A stretch of DNA of 64,000 bases from NCBI RefSeq assembly GCF_012295575.1, contig NZ_CP051180.1, forward strand, positions 682,001 through 746,000, written 5' to 3'. Numbering within the stretch: position 1 is the stretch's first letter; each line of letters starts with the position of its first letter. Positions 18,664 to 29,110 of the stretch are shown here, one piece after another. Made by a program: the position numbers and the translations under genes. Origin of the DNA: Ferrimonas lipolytica (GTDB lineage: Bacteria; Pseudomonadota; Gammaproteobacteria; Enterobacterales; Shewanellaceae). The notes under the pieces were generated by a model. That model ran no database searches. It saw nothing but the letters and a program-made list of their open reading frames with translations, and was not told the origin of the DNA.

Positions 18664-19062
18664 ATGGAGCTGAGTGAGCAGAACGTGAATAAGCAAAGAC
18701 CTGTCTACCTGGATCTGAATCAGATCCAATTTCCCGCAACGGCAATTGCCTCTATTTTGCACCGTGTCGCTGGTGTAGTGATGTTTGGCGCCCTTGCCGT
18801 GCTTTTGTGGCTGTTAGCCACTTCCCTCCAATCTGAAGCTGGATTTAACTACGTTGTCGATCTGTTTGATGGCTTCCTTTTTAAACTTATCCTTTGGGCC
18901 ATTTTAATCGCTTTCTCGTATCACTTGTGTGCCGGTATCCGGCACCTAATGATGGACATGGGTTATTTCGAAGACTCAATGGAAAGCGGTAATAAGTCAG
19001 CTCAGGTCAGTATGGCGGTTACCGCAGTAATGGCAGTGATAGCGGGGATTTGGTTATGGTAA
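18664..19062 (+). CDS. sdhC: Succinate dehydrogenase cytochrome b556 subunit SdhC
   Basis: Membrane anchor of complex II that binds haem b and ubiquinone with SdhD. It has 132 residues (E. coli 129) with three hydrophobic segments at about residues 30-50, 70-92 and 110-131. The signature QRPVYLDLNQIQFPATAIAS and the haem ligand region SYHLCAGIRHLMMDMG are clear. ATG 18664 fits the E. coli length, but GTG 18685 is possible because neither has a strong ribosome site. The stop overlaps the sdhD start (ATGGTAA). Confidence 0.96.
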   Translation: MELSEQNVNKQRPVYLDLNQIQFPATAIASILHRVAGVVMFGALAVLLWLLATSLQSEAGFNYVVDLFDGFLFKLILWAILIAFSYHLCAGIRHLMMDMGYFEDSMESGNKSAQVSMAVTAVMAVIAGIWLW

Positions 19063-19403
19063 AAACTACCGGCGCGATTGGACGTAGTGGTGTCAACGAT
19101 TTTGTGTTGATCCGTGCGACGGCGATCATTCTTGCTAGTTACCTCATTTTTCTTGTTGGTTACTTAGCGTGCACACCACAACTGGATTATGCCGCGTGGC
19201 AACAGTTATTCGCTGGCGTCGGTATGAAGGTGTTTACCTTTATCACCTTGTTAGCGGTTGTTGTTCACGGCTGGATCGGTTTATGGCAAGTCCTGACCGA
19301 TTACGTTAAGCCGGCGGGCTTGCGAGCCGTTGGCCAGTTTGTGGTCATTTTGATGTTACTGGCGTACCTATTCGCCGGTATAGTGATCCTGTGGGGTGTG
19401 TAA
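19056..19403 (+). CDS. sdhD: Succinate dehydrogenase membrane anchor subunit SdhD
   Basis: The second anchor subunit of complex II, 115 residues as in E. coli. Three hydrophobic segments are visible. GRSGVNDFVLIRATAI (about 9-24) and HGWIGLWQVLTDYVKP (about 70-85, with the haem and quinone region) are family hallmarks. I take ATG 19056, which overlaps the sdhC stop; a TTG six bases earlier is less likely. sdhA follows with no gap. Confidence 0.96.
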   Translation: MVKTTGAIGRSGVNDFVLIRATAIILASYLIFLVGYLACTPQLDYAAWQQLFAGVGMKVFTFITLLAVVVHGWIGLWQVLTDYVKPAGLRAVGQFVVILMLLAYLFAGIVILWGV

Positions 19404-21164
19404 GTGTCTATTCCAGTAAAAGAGTTTGATGCCATTGTAATTGGCGCAGGTGGTGCGGGCATGCGCGCGGCACTTCAGATTTCCAAAGAGGGCAAAAGCT
19501 GTGCTTTGCTTTCTAAAGTTTTTCCTACCCGTTCTCATACCGTATCGGCGCAGGGTGGTATCACCGTAGCGCTGGGCAATGCCCACGAAGATAACTGGGA
19601 ATGGCACATGTATGACACGGTTAAGGGCTCCGATTACATCGGTGACCAAGACGCGATTGAGTACATGTGTAAAACCGGCCCAGAAGCGATCCTCGAGATG
19701 GAGAACATGGGGTTACCATTCTCTCGTTTCGAAGATGGTCGTGTTTATCAGCGGCCGTTCGGTGGTCAGTCAAAAGAGTTTGGTGGTGAGCAGGCTGCAC
19801 GAACTGCAGCAGCAGCCGACCGAACTGGGCACGCACTGTTGCACTGTCTTTACCAGCAAAACGTAAAGAACCAAACCGAGGTTTACTCCGAGTGGTACGC
19901 CTTAGACTTGGTTAAGAACGATGACGGTGCAGTTGTTGGTTGTACCGCAATCGAGATTGAAACCGGTGAAATCGTCTACTTCAAAGCTAAGGCAACCGTA
20001 TTAGCCACCGGTGGTGCAGGGCGGATCTACGCCTCTACCACTAACGCTCACATTAACACCGGCGACGGCGTTGGTATGGCACTGCGTGCTGGTGTTCCGG
20101 TGCAAGATATGGAAATGTGGCAGTTCCACCCAACCGGTATCGCAGGAGCAGGTGTACTGGTTACTGAAGGCTGTCGTGGTGAAGGCGGTTATCTGCTTAA
20201 TAAAGATGGTGAACGCTTTATGGAGCGTTACGCACCGAACGCCAAGGACCTTGCCGGTCGTGACGTGGTTGCTCGCTCAATTATGACCGAAATCCGCGAA
20301 GGTCGGGGCTGTGATGGCCCTTGGGGTCCCCATGCCAAGCTGAAGTTAGACCACTTAGGTGCTGAAGTGCTTGAATCGCGTCTGCCGGGTATCTGTGAAC
20401 TATCGCGTACCTTTGCTCACGTTGACCCCGTAAAAGAGCCAATCCCAGTTATTCCAACCTGTCACTACATGATGGGCGGCATTCCGACCAACGTTACCGG
20501 ACAAGCACTGGATGCAGATCAAAACCCAGTGAGCGGTTTGTTGGCTGTTGGCGAGATAGCTTGTGTATCGGTCCACGGTGCTAATCGCTTAGGCGGCAAC
20601 TCGCTGCTTGATTTGGTGGTGTTTGGCCGCGCTGCGGGTATGCATTTAGGTGAAACCTTGGATGCACAGGGGGAGCCAAAAGAAGCGACCCCAGCCCAAA
20701 TTGAGGCCGCTCTTGAACGCATTAACCGTTGGGATAACTCCGTTGATGGTAACGGCGACGATCCAGTGCAGATCCGCAAAGATTTGCAGCAGTGTATGCA
20801 GCTTAACTTCTCGGTATTCCGACAAGGCGACGCGATGGCTGAAGGCTTAGAGCAGCTGCAAGCGATTCAAAAACGCTTACATAGCGCTAAGCTGAGCGAC
20901 ACTTCTAAGGCATTCAACACCCAACGTATTGAATGTTTGGAACTGGATAACCTAATGGAAACCGCCATCGCAACGGCGAAGGCAGCAAACTTCCGTACTG
21001 AAAGTCGTGGTGCTCATTCGCGTGAAGACTTTACTGACCGAGATGACGCTAACTGGCTGTGCCACTCCATCTACGATCCTCGTACTGGTGAGATGGGCCG
21101 TCGTGAAGTGAACATGTCGCCGAAGCTGCGGGAAGCTTTCCCGCCGAAAGAGCGTAAGTACTAA
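19404..21164 (+). CDS. sdhA: Succinate dehydrogenase flavoprotein subunit SdhA
   Basis: Catalytic subunit of complex II with covalent FAD; oxidises succinate to fumarate on the cytoplasmic face. It has 586 residues (E. coli 588). [10 protein letters not shown] (16-25) is the dinucleotide-binding site. The His of [12 protein letters not shown] (about 46) is the FAD attachment site. HPTGIAGAG and the active-site [16 protein letters not shown] segment (here [13 protein letters not shown]) are present. The start codon is GTG, directly abutting the sdhD stop. Confidence 0.98.
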   Translation: MSIPVKEFDAIVIGAGGAGMRAALQISKEGKSCALLSKVFPTRSHTVSAQGGITVALGNAHEDNWEWHMYDTVKGSDYIGDQDAIEYMCKTGPEAILEMENMGLPFSRFEDGRVYQRPFGGQSKEFGGEQAARTAAAADRTGHALLHCLYQQNVKNQTEVYSEWYALDLVKNDDGAVVGCTAIEIETGEIVYFKAKATVLATGGAGRIYASTTNAHINTGDGVGMALRAGVPVQDMEMWQFHPTGIAGAGVLVTEGCRGEGGYLLNKDGERFMERYAPNAKDLAGRDVVARSIMTEIREGRGCDGPWGPHAKLKLDHLGAEVLESRLPGICELSRTFAHVDPVKEPIPVIPTCHYMMGGIPTNVTGQALDADQNPVSGLLAVGEIACVSVHGANRLGGNSLLDLVVFGRAAGMHLGETLDAQGEPKEATPAQIEAALERINRWDNSVDGNGDDPVQIRKDLQQCMQLNFSVFRQGDAMAEGLEQLQAIQKRLHSAKLSDTSKAFNTQRIECLELDNLMETAIATAKAANFRTESRGAHSREDFTDRDDANWLCHSIYDPRTGEMGRREVNMSPKLREAFPPKERKY

Positions 21165-21176
21165 GGAAGGGTGCGG

Positions 21177-21884
21177 ATGTCATTAAAAGTTTCTATCTAT
21201 CGCTACAACCCGGAAACGGATCTGAAGCCGAAGATGCAAGACTACAGTTTGGATCTGCCGGAAGGCTCCGATCTGATGGTTCTGGATGTATTAATTCAGT
21301 TGAAAGAACAGGATCCAACGCTGTCGTTTCGTCGTTCATGCCGTGAAGGGGTTTGCGGCTCTGACGGTATCAATATGAACGGTAAGAATGGCTTGGCATG
21401 CATCACCCCTATCTCCGCCTTTACTGGCAAAGAACTGGTGATACGTCCGCTGCCAGGTATGCCGGTGGTTCGCGACTTAGTCGTTGATTTAAGTCAGTTC
21501 TACAAGCAGTACGAGAAAGTTAAGCCATATCTGATAAACGATGGTAAAACGCCGGTTCGAGAGAATTTGCAGTCGCCAGAGCAGCGTGAAAAGTTGGATG
21601 GCTTGTACGAGTGTATCTTGTGTGCCTGTTGTTCTACCGCTTGCCCTTCGTTCTGGTGGAACCCAGATAAATTCGTTGGTCCAAGTGGCTTGCTGCACGC
21701 ATACCGTTTCTTGGTGGACAGTCGTGATACCGCTACCGATGAACGCCTTGGTGATTTGGATGATGCATTTAGCGTTTTCCGCTGCCATGGCATCATGAAC
21801 TGCGTTAATGTTTGTCCTAAGGGACTAAATCCTACAAAGGCGATTGGGCACATCAAGTCGATGCTCTTGAATCGCGCGGTCTGA
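21177..21884 (+). CDS. sdhB: Succinate dehydrogenase iron-sulfur subunit SdhB
   Basis: Carries the 2Fe-2S, 4Fe-4S and 3Fe-4S clusters that pass electrons from FAD to quinone. It has 235 residues from ATG 21177, chosen because AAGGAAGG ends six bases upstream; an in-frame GTG at 21171 abuts that site. Cys motifs are SCREGVCGSDG (2Fe-2S), then C-x2-C-x2-C-x3-CP in ECILCACCSTACP and CHGIMNCVNVCPKGLNP. A hairpin (21919-21955) separates it from sucA. Confidence 0.98.
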   Translation: MSLKVSIYRYNPETDLKPKMQDYSLDLPEGSDLMVLDVLIQLKEQDPTLSFRRSCREGVCGSDGINMNGKNGLACITPISAFTGKELVIRPLPGMPVVRDLVVDLSQFYKQYEKVKPYLINDGKTPVRENLQSPEQREKLDGLYECILCACCSTACPSFWWNPDKFVGPSGLLHAYRFLVDSRDTATDERLGDLDDAFSVFRCHGIMNCVNVCPKGLNPTKAIGHIKSMLLNRAV

Positions 21885-21918
21885 CGTAGGATGCCGTTGT
21901 TTAACGGTTGAGAAACAT

Positions 21919-21955
21919 AAGGCCACGTTTTCAGCAATGAAGGACGTGGCCTTTT
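21919..21955 (+). terminator. Stem-loop between sdhB and sucA
   Basis: Arms AAGGCCACGT (21919-21928) and ACGTGGCCTT (21944-21953) with a 15-base loop and a short T run. It probably gives partial termination inside the sdh-suc supra-operon. Confidence 0.7.
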
Positions 21956-22008
21956 AGGTTCATGTTCGAGGAATGAGTTCTCGATACTGATTAGCTAAAG
22001 GAATAAGA

Positions 22009-24810
22009 ATGCGACAGGATTCCCTCAAGGCTTGGCAACAAAGTACACACTTTGCCGGTGCCAACGCAGCTTACATGGAAGAGCTGTATGAGGCCTATTT
22101 GGAAGATCCCTCCTCGGTAAGTGAAGAGTGGCAAGCCATTTTTTCTGAGCTACCGGGACAAAGGGACGAAGTAGCGCATACACCAATTCGTGAATATTTC
22201 CGTGCCGCGGCGTTGGATAGCAATCGTTCTAAAAAGACTACTGTTGATCCGGAATTGAGCGAAAAGCAGGTGCGCGTACTGCAGCTGATTAACGCCCACC
22301 GTTTCCGTGGTCACCAAGGCGCTGATCTTGACCCTCTTGGGTTGTGGAAGCGTGAACCAGTACCAGAACTTGACCCTGCTTTTCACGGCTTAACCGTTGA
22401 AGATATGTCGCGCCAGTTCAATACCGGCTCCTATGCCGTTGGTGGCGATTCGATGAAGCTGGGTCAGTTGATTGATTCGCTTAAGCGTACTTACTGTGGC
22501 CATATTGGCGCAGAATACATGCACATCACCTCGACTGAAGAGAAGCGCTGGTTGCAGCAACGGATCGAAGGAGTGGTTGGTGTCGACAAGCTTAGCGCCG
22601 AAAAGAAAGTCCAGATTCTCGAAGGTCTCAACGCCGCAGAAGGGCTAGAAAAGTACCTAGGCGCTAAGTTCCCTGGGGCGAAACGTTTTTCGCTGGAAGG
22701 TGGCGATGCGTTGATTCCGATGATGCGTGAACTGATCTACCGCTCTGGCGATCATGGTGCTAAAGAGATGGTTATTGGCATGGCTCACCGTGGCCGTTTG
22801 AATATGCTGGTAAACATCCTTGGTAAGAAACCTGGTGATCTGTTTGATGAATTTGCCGGTAAGCATGACGAAGCGCTTGGCTCTGGTGACGTTAAATACC
22901 ACCAAGGCTTCTCCTCTGATTTTGCAACCCCGGGGGGTAACGTTCACCTTGCGTTGGCCTTTAACCCATCCCACCTTGAGATCGTCTCGCCGGTTGTTAT
23001 CGGCTCTGTCCGTGCGCGTATGGACCGTCGTGGCTGTACCAATGGCAACAAAGTGGTGCCGGTGACGATTCACGGCGATTCCGCTATTGCGGGTCAGGGG
23101 GTGGTGCAAGAAACCTTGAACATGTCGCAAACCCGTGGCTTCTCGGTTGGTGGTGCAATTCGATTGGTGGTGAATAACCAGGTTGGTTTTACCACTTCTA
23201 ATCCTGCCGACACCCGCTCGACCGAATACTGTACTGATATCGCTAAGATGGTTCAGGCACCGGTATTCCATGTTAACGCTGACGATCCAGAAGCGGTCGC
23301 CTTTGTAGCTCAGCTGGCGATGGATTATCGCTATGAGTTTGGTCGCGATGTCTTTATCGATCTCATCTGTTACCGTCGTCATGGTCACAACGAAGCCGAT
23401 ACGCCAGACGCAACTCAACCGCTGATGTATCAAAAGATCAAGAAGCATCCGACCCCCCGCCGTTTGTACGCCGATAAACTGGTGGCAACCAAAGTATTGG
23501 AAGCGGAGCAGGTGACTGAACAGATCAACACCTACCGTGACCAGCTCGACGCTGGCGATTGTGTTGTACCTGAGTGGCGAACCATGGCAGAGCATTCCGT
23601 TGATTGGGAACCGTACCTCGGCCACCAATGGGATGTGGCATGGGACGACAAAATTGAAGTCGCGCAGTTGAGTAAACTAGCGGCGGCTATCAGTGAAATC
23701 CCTGAGTCGCACAAGTTGCAGTCGCGGGTTGCTAAGATCTATCGCGATCGTGAAACCATGGCCAGTGGCGATAAGCCTCTGGATTGGGGGATGGCAGAAA
23801 CTCTGGCCTACGCCACCTTGTTGAAACAGGGTTACCGGGTTCGCTTGACCGGTCAGGATTCCGGCCGTGGCACTTTCTTCCACCGCCACGCGGTGCTACA
23901 TAACCAAGATAACGCTACCGCATACATGCCGCTGCGTCATGTCGCCGATGACCAAGGTCCAATTGAGATTTTCGACTCGGTGTTGTCTGAAGCCGCCGCG
24001 ATGGCATTCGAATACGGCTACGCTACCGCCGAGCCGTCAGGACTGACCATCTGGGAAGCACAGTTTGGCGATTTTGCCAACGGTGCTCAGGTAGTGATTG
24101 ACCAATTCTTATCGTCGGGTGAACAGAAGTGGGGCCGTTTGTGCGGCTTGACGCTGCTGTTGCCGCACGGCTATGAAGGCCAAGGGCCGGAGCATAGCTC
24201 GGCGCGTCTGGAGCGTTTCCTACAGTTGTGTGCCAACTACAACATGCAGGTCTGTGTACCGACGACCCCAGCGCAGGTTTACCACATGCTGCGCCGGCAA
24301 ACGATCCGACCGATGCGTCGTCCATTGGTGGTCATGAGTCCTAAGTCGCTGTTGCGTCATCCAATGGCGGTTAGCAGTATCGAAGAACTGGCCAATGGCA
24401 CCTTCCAAAATGTAATCGGTGAAATCGACGATCTTGACCCAAGCAAGGTTGATCGTGTGGTGTTCTGTTCTGGTAAGGTCTACTTCGATTTACTGGAGCG
24501 TCGCCGCAAAGAGGAGATGGATAATGTAGCCATTGTTCGCATTGAGCAGCTGTATCCATTCCCTGCTGAGGAGATGAGTAAAATTTTGGAGCCGTATCAA
24601 CACGTCACTGAATTTGTCTGGTGTCAGGAAGAGCCACAAAATCAAGGCGCTTGGTACTGTAGCCAGCACCATTTCTGGGCCGCGATTCCAAAGCGTGCAC
24701 AGTTATCTTACGCCGGACGTAGTGCTTCTGCTGCACCAGCAGTGGGCTACGTTTCATTGCACAACACACAGCAACAAGCACTGATTGAAAGTGCGCTGAA
24801 TCTGTATTAG
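22009..24810 (+). CDS. sucA: 2-oxoglutarate dehydrogenase E1 component SucA
   Basis: Thiamine-diphosphate enzyme that decarboxylates 2-oxoglutarate and reductively succinylates the E2 lipoyl group. It has 933 residues, as in E. coli. Seen are the N-terminal E2-binding segment (AAYMEELYEAYLEDPSSV), GMAHRGRLNML near 262, the TDP-binding GDSAIAGQGVVQE (about 353-365) and the pyrimidine-domain RLTGQDSGRGTFFHRH near 620. AAAGGA precedes the ATG. A 323-codon frame on the opposite strand inside this gene is a shadow. Confidence 0.98.
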   Translation: MRQDSLKAWQQSTHFAGANAAYMEELYEAYLEDPSSVSEEWQAIFSELPGQRDEVAHTPIREYFRAAALDSNRSKKTTVDPELSEKQVRVLQLINAHRFRGHQGADLDPLGLWKREPVPELDPAFHGLTVEDMSRQFNTGSYAVGGDSMKLGQLIDSLKRTYCGHIGAEYMHITSTEEKRWLQQRIEGVVGVDKLSAEKKVQILEGLNAAEGLEKYLGAKFPGAKRFSLEGGDALIPMMRELIYRSGDHGAKEMVIGMAHRGRLNMLVNILGKKPGDLFDEFAGKHDEALGSGDVKYHQGFSSDFATPGGNVHLALAFNPSHLEIVSPVVIGSVRARMDRRGCTNGNKVVPVTIHGDSAIAGQGVVQETLNMSQTRGFSVGGAIRLVVNNQVGFTTSNPADTRSTEYCTDIAKMVQAPVFHVNADDPEAVAFVAQLAMDYRYEFGRDVFIDLICYRRHGHNEADTPDATQPLMYQKIKKHPTPRRLYADKLVATKVLEAEQVTEQINTYRDQLDAGDCVVPEWRTMAEHSVDWEPYLGHQWDVAWDDKIEVAQLSKLAAAISEIPESHKLQSRVAKIYRDRETMASGDKPLDWGMAETLAYATLLKQGYRVRLTGQDSGRGTFFHRHAVLHNQDNATAYMPLRHVADDQGPIEIFDSVLSEAAAMAFEYGYATAEPSGLTIWEAQFGDFANGAQVVIDQFLSSGEQKWGRLCGLTLLLPHGYEGQGPEHSSARLERFLQLCANYNMQVCVPTTPAQVYHMLRRQTIRPMRRPLVVMSPKSLLRHPMAVSSIEELANGTFQNVIGEIDDLDPSKVDRVVFCSGKVYFDLLERRRKEEMDNVAIVRIEQLYPFPAEEMSKILEPYQHVTEFVWCQEEPQNQGAWYCSQHHFWAAIPKRAQLSYAGRSASAAPAVGYVSLHNTQQQALIESALNLY

Positions 24811-24834
24811 AACAAGACAAGGATTGAATAGCCG

Positions 24835-26025
24835 ATGAGCATCGAAATTAAGGTCCCCGTTCTGCCCGAATCGGTAGCCGATGCCTCCATTGCCACTTGG
24901 CATGTGCAACCAGGCGAAGCGGTTAGCCGTGATCAGAACCTGGTAGATATCGAAACTGATAAAGTAGTACTTGAAGTGGTGGCGCCAGAGGATGGCCAGA
25001 TCAGCGAAATTCTGCAGGGTGAAGGCGAGACTGTTCTAGGTGAACAAGTTATCGCTAACTTCTTGGCAGGCGCTAAGGCTGGTCAAGAGGTGTCGAAACA
25101 GGAAGCCGAAGCCCAGCCAGTGGCAGAGTCTGACAGTAGTGATGCGTTAAGCCCATCGGTACGTCGTTTGGTTGCTGAGCACAACGTTGATATTACCGCC
25201 GTTAGTGGCAGTGGCGTTGGTGGCCGCATCACCAAAGAGGATGTCGAAGCCTTCATTCAAGGTAAAGGCAAGGCTGCGCCAGCTGCTGCCGCTCCTGCAC
25301 CAACACCAGCCCCAGCGCTGAGTGGCCGTACCGAAAAGCGTGTGCCAATGACCCGCTTGCGTAAGCGCATTGCTGAGCGTTTGTTGGAAGCAAAGAACTC
25401 CACTGCCATGCTAACCACCTTTAACGAGGTTAATATGGCACCGATTATGAGCTTGCGTAAGCAATATCGCGACATTTTTGAGGAGCGCCATGGCATCCGT
25501 TTAGGCTTTATGTCGTTTTACGTAAAAGCAGTAGTTGAAGCCCTGAAGCGTTACCCTGAAGTGAATGCTTCGCTGGATGGTGATGACGTGGTTTACCACA
25601 ACTACTTTGACATCAGCATTGCGGTTTCAACCCCGCGTGGATTGGTAACGCCAGTACTGCGTGATGCAGACAAGCTGTCTGTGGCTGAAATTGAACAGGG
25701 TATTAAAGAGCTTGCAGTTAAAGGTCAACAAGGCAAGTTGACAGTCGACGAGCTGACCGGAGGTAATTTCACTATCACCAACGGTGGCGTGTTTGGTTCT
25801 TTGATGTCGACCCCGATTATCAACCCACCACAAAGCGCAATTTTAGGTATGCATGCGATCAAAGACCGCCCGATGGCGGTTGATGGACAAGTTGTAGTGC
25901 AACCAATGATGTACTTGGCGCTTTCGTACGATCACCGAATCGTTGATGGCCGCGAGTCGGTTGGCTTCTTGGTAACCATTAAAGAGTTACTGGAAGATCC
26001 AACTCGACTGTTGTTGGACATCTGA
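24835..26025 (+). CDS. sucB: 2-oxoglutarate dehydrogenase E2 (dihydrolipoyl succinyltransferase) SucB
   Basis: Transfers the succinyl group to CoA. It has 396 residues with one lipoyl domain (lysine in ETDKVVLEV, about 43). A peripheral-subunit-binding domain ([15 protein letters not shown]) follows, then an Ala/Pro-rich linker. The catalytic domain ends with the active-site motif [11 protein letters not shown] near 370. It follows sucA by 24 bp. The E3 gene (lpd) is not in the window. Confidence 0.98.
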   Translation: MSIEIKVPVLPESVADASIATWHVQPGEAVSRDQNLVDIETDKVVLEVVAPEDGQISEILQGEGETVLGEQVIANFLAGAKAGQEVSKQEAEAQPVAESDSSDALSPSVRRLVAEHNVDITAVSGSGVGGRITKEDVEAFIQGKGKAAPAAAAPAPTPAPALSGRTEKRVPMTRLRKRIAERLLEAKNSTAMLTTFNEVNMAPIMSLRKQYRDIFEERHGIRLGFMSFYVKAVVEALKRYPEVNASLDGDDVVYHNYFDISIAVSTPRGLVTPVLRDADKLSVAEIEQGIKELAVKGQQGKLTVDELTGGNFTITNGGVFGSLMSTPIINPPQSAILGMHAIKDRPMAVDGQVVVQPMMYLALSYDHRIVDGRESVGFLVTIKELLEDPTRLLLDI

Positions 26026-26030
26026 TCTAC

Positions 26031-26056
26031 CTGGGGCAGCATCGCTGCCCCAGTTT
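26031..26056 (+). terminator. Stem-loop between sucB and sucC
   Basis: Perfect arms CTGGGGCAGC and GCTGCCCCAG with a 3-base loop, followed by only TTT. It may attenuate readthrough into sucCD. Confidence 0.7.
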
Positions 26057-26110
26057 CAACTCTGATTCTGATCAGAGCCAAGGATAATTAGAAGTAAACG
26101 GACTATAACC

Positions 26111-27277
26111 ATGAATTTGCATGAATATCAGGCTAAGCAGATCTTCGCAGAATACGGTCTACCTGTATCAGAAGGTTACGCTTGTGACACCCCCCAAGAA
26201 GCAGCAGAAGCTGCCGGTAAAATCGGTGGCGACAAATGGGTAGTAAAGTGCCAAGTCCACGCCGGCGGCCGTGGTAAAGCCGGTGGCGTAAAGCTGGCTA
26301 ACACTAAAGAAGAGATCCGCGAGTTTGCTCAGCACTGGCTGGGTAAAAGCTTGGTAACCTATCAAACTGATGCTGGCGGCCAGCCGGTAACTAAAATTTT
26401 GGTAGAGTCTTGCACCGACATTGATCAAGAGCTATACCTTGGCGCTGTTGTTGACCGTGGCACCCAGCGCGTGGTGTTTATGGCATCCACTGAAGGTGGC
26501 GTTGAGATTGAAAAAGTAGCTGAGGAGACCCCTGAGCTGATCCACAAAGCCGCTATCGATCCATTGGTAGGTCCAATGCCTTACCAAGGTCGTGAACTCG
26601 CATTTAAGCTTGGCCTGAAAGGTGATCAGATCAAGCAGTTCGTCAAGATCTTTATGGGGTTGGGGCAAATGTTCCTCGATAAAGATTTTGCACTACTAGA
26701 AATCAACCCACTGGTTATTACCGATAAAGGCGATCTGCACTGTCTTGATGGCAAGATCAACATCGATTCTAACGCCCTCTACCGTCAAGCTAAGGTGCGT
26801 GAAATGCACGACCCTAGCCAAGAAGATGAGCGTGAAGCACACGCTGCTCAGTGGGAGCTTAACTACGTAGCTCTTGACGGCAGCATCGGTTGCATGGTGA
26901 ACGGTGCCGGTTTGGCGATGGGTACTATGGATATCGTTAACCTGCATGGTGGCAGCCCAGCGAACTTCTTGGACGTTGGTGGCGGCGCAACCAAAGAACG
27001 TGTTACCGAGGCGTTTAAGATCATCCTGTCTGACGATAACGTCAAAGCCGTTCTAGTGAATATCTTTGGCGGCATCGTGCGTTGTGACCTGATTGCCGAA
27101 GGCATTATCGGTGCAGTAGAAGAAGTAGGTGTAACCATTCCTGTTGTTGTTCGCCTTGAAGGTAACAACGCTGAATTAGGCGCTAAGACCCTAGCGGATT
27201 CAGGTTTGAACATCATCGCTGCAACTAGCCTGACTGACGCGGCGCAGCAAGTAGTAGCGGCAGCGGAGGCCAAGTAA
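26111..27277 (+). CDS. sucC: Succinyl-CoA synthetase subunit beta SucC
   Basis: ADP-forming succinyl-CoA ligase, ATP-grasp subunit, 388 residues as in E. coli. The start [19 protein letters not shown] and [16 protein letters not shown] (about 46-61) form the ATP-grasp region. LEINPLVI near 198 and [10 protein letters not shown] near 318 are CoA-ligase hallmarks. Its stop overlaps the sucD ATG by one base (TAATG). Confidence 0.98.
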   Translation: MNLHEYQAKQIFAEYGLPVSEGYACDTPQEAAEAAGKIGGDKWVVKCQVHAGGRGKAGGVKLANTKEEIREFAQHWLGKSLVTYQTDAGGQPVTKILVESCTDIDQELYLGAVVDRGTQRVVFMASTEGGVEIEKVAEETPELIHKAAIDPLVGPMPYQGRELAFKLGLKGDQIKQFVKIFMGLGQMFLDKDFALLEINPLVITDKGDLHCLDGKINIDSNALYRQAKVREMHDPSQEDEREAHAAQWELNYVALDGSIGCMVNGAGLAMGTMDIVNLHGGSPANFLDVGGGATKERVTEAFKIILSDDNVKAVLVNIFGGIVRCDLIAEGIIGAVEEVGVTIPVVVRLEGNNAELGAKTLADSGLNIIAATSLTDAAQQVVAAAEAK

Positions 27278-28149
27278 TGAGCGTTTTAATTAATAAAGAC
27301 ACCAAGGTTATTTGTCAGGGTTTTACTGGCGGACAAGGTACGTTCCACTCAGAGCAAGCGATTGAGTATGGAACGCAGATGGTTGGTGGTGTGTCACCGG
27401 GCAAAGGCGGTACCACTCATCTAGGCTTACCGGTATTTAATACCGTTCGTGATGCTGTTGAAACCACCGGTGCAACCGCGTCGGTTATTTACGTGCCAGC
27501 GCCGTTTTGTAAAGACGCTATCTTTGAAGCTATCGATGCGGGAATTGAGCTTATCGTAACCATCACTGAAGGGATCCCGACACTGGATATGCTGGAAGTG
27601 AAAGTTAAGCTAGACCAAGCTGGCGTTCGTATGATTGGCCCTAACTGTCCAGGTGTTATCACTCCGGGCGAGTGTAAGATTGGCATCATGCCTGGTCATA
27701 TCCACCAGCCTGGCAAAGTTGGCATCGTCTCTCGTTCTGGTACCTTGACCTACGAAGCGGTTAAGCAGACCACCGACGAAGGCTTCGGTCAGTCTACCTG
27801 TGTTGGTATTGGTGGTGACCCGATTCCAGGTTCTAACTTCATTGACGTACTGGAGATGTTCCAGAACGATCCACAAACCGAAGCGATCGTCATGATTGGT
27901 GAGATTGGTGGTACTGCTGAAGAGGAAGCTGCCGCTTATATCAAGGCGAATGTAACCAAACCAGTGGTTTCTTACATCGCTGGCGTTACTGCACCAGCAG
28001 GTAAGCGCATGGGCCACGCTGGGGCGATTATTGCTGGTGGTAAAGGTACGGCGGCTGAAAAGTTTGCTGCATTGGAAGACGCAGGTGTTCGCACTGTTCG
28101 CTCATTGGCTGATATCGGTACGGCGTTGCGCGATGTAACCGGCTGGTAA
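27277..28149 (+). CDS. sucD: Succinyl-CoA synthetase subunit alpha SucD
   Basis: Binds CoA and carries the phosphohistidine. It has 290 residues. [16 protein letters not shown] (about 13-28) is the CoA-binding P-loop region. [19 protein letters not shown] and the active-site histidine segment [15 protein letters not shown] (about 245-260) are clear. It is the last gene of the suc unit, followed by a strong terminator. Confidence 0.98.
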   Translation: MSVLINKDTKVICQGFTGGQGTFHSEQAIEYGTQMVGGVSPGKGGTTHLGLPVFNTVRDAVETTGATASVIYVPAPFCKDAIFEAIDAGIELIVTITEGIPTLDMLEVKVKLDQAGVRMIGPNCPGVITPGECKIGIMPGHIHQPGKVGIVSRSGTLTYEAVKQTTDEGFGQSTCVGIGGDPIPGSNFIDVLEMFQNDPQTEAIVMIGEIGGTAEEEAAAYIKANVTKPVVSYIAGVTAPAGKRMGHAGAIIAGGKGTAAEKFAALEDAGVRTVRSLADIGTALRDVTGW

Positions 28150-28187
28150 GCGCAGCAACGGCATAATGTCATAGCGTAACACTCGTT

Positions 28188-28215
28188 AAGCCCACCTATT
28201 TTGGTGGGCTTTTTG
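28188..28215 (+). terminator. Terminator of the suc operon
   Basis: Arms AAGCCCACC and GGTGGGCTT around a 6-base loop, with a TTTTT tail. Confidence 0.92.
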
Positions 28216-28276
28216 CTTCCTAAGGCACTTAGCAGTAGTCTTAATTCGGGAGTTTAACCATAAGGATATCGGCAAT

Positions 28277-29110
28277 ATGGAATTGGTTGCAGTAGATTAC
28301 CAAGCCCCAGATGCGGCAGAGCAGTTTGTTCGCTCATTGCATAATACCGGCTTTGCAGTGATCAAGAATCATCCAATCTCACAAGAGTTGGTAGAAACCA
28401 TTTATCAACAGTGGGGGCGCTTCTTTCTTACCGACCAGAAAAGCAATTTTCGTTTCGATCCGAAAACGCAGGATGGCTTCTTTCCTGCTGACGTATCAGA
28501 AACCGCGAAGGGCAACGACAAGAAAGATCTGAAGGAGTATTTCCACTTTTACCCTTGGGGGCAATGTCCTGACTCACTGCGAGTTGAATTGGCCAGCTAC
28601 TATGCCCAAGCTGGGGCATTGGCCAGTGAGTTACTCACTTGGGTACAACGTTTTGGCCCCAAAGAGCTTACCAACGGCTATAGTGAACCATTGCCAAGCA
28701 TGGTCTATGGCAGTGACAAAACCCTGCTTCGGGTGCTTCACTATCCGGTGTTGCAGGGTGATGAGCCAAAGGGGGCAATGCGGGCTGCCGCCCATGAAGA
28801 TATCAACCTTTTGACCATCCTACCTGCAGCTAATGCTAAGGGGTTGCAGCTTAAAGACGGGCAAGATTGGGTTGAGGTGGCGGCAGACTTCGGTCATTTG
28901 GTGGTTAACGTTGGCGATATGCTGCAAGAGGCGTCTAACGGCTATTTCCCTTCGACCACTCACCGTGTGGTTAATCCAGACTCTAGTGATAATAGCGCTA
29001 GGATTTCACTGCCTTTGTTCTTGCATCCTCGACCAGAGGTGGTGTTGTCGGAACGGTATACCGCTGAAGGTTACCTTACCGAGCGATTAAAGGAGCTTGG
29101 CGTATTATAA
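28277..29110 (+). CDS. 2-oxoglutarate/Fe(II)-dependent oxygenase, isopenicillin N synthase-like
   Basis: A 277-residue soluble non-haem iron oxygenase. The order is the N-terminal DIOX_N region (GFAVIKNHPISQELVE) and the C-terminal double-stranded beta-helix. Iron ligands are H173 and D175 (HEDINLLTILPA) and H229 (THRVVNP). R242 of the ARIS motif should bind the 2-oxoglutarate carboxylate. Family members hydroxylate or desaturate small molecules; the substrate is not readable here. It has its own ribosome site and terminator, so it appears monocistronic although it lies just after sucABCD, which consumes 2-oxoglutarate. Confidence 0.9.
   Translation: MELVAVDYQAPDAAEQFVRSLHNTGFAVIKNHPISQELVETIYQQWGRFFLTDQKSNFRFDPKTQDGFFPADVSETAKGNDKKDLKEYFHFYPWGQCPDSLRVELASYYAQAGALASELLTWVQRFGPKELTNGYSEPLPSMVYGSDKTLLRVLHYPVLQGDEPKGAMRAAAHEDINLLTILPAANAKGLQLKDGQDWVEVAADFGHLVVNVGDMLQEASNGYFPSTTHRVVNPDSSDNSARISLPLFLHPRPEVVLSERYTAEGYLTERLKELGVL

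Noticed and set aside
22657-23628. 323-codon minus-strand frame inside sucA
   Set aside because: It is antisense to a well-supported enzyme gene; the protein is of unlikely composition and has no start signals.
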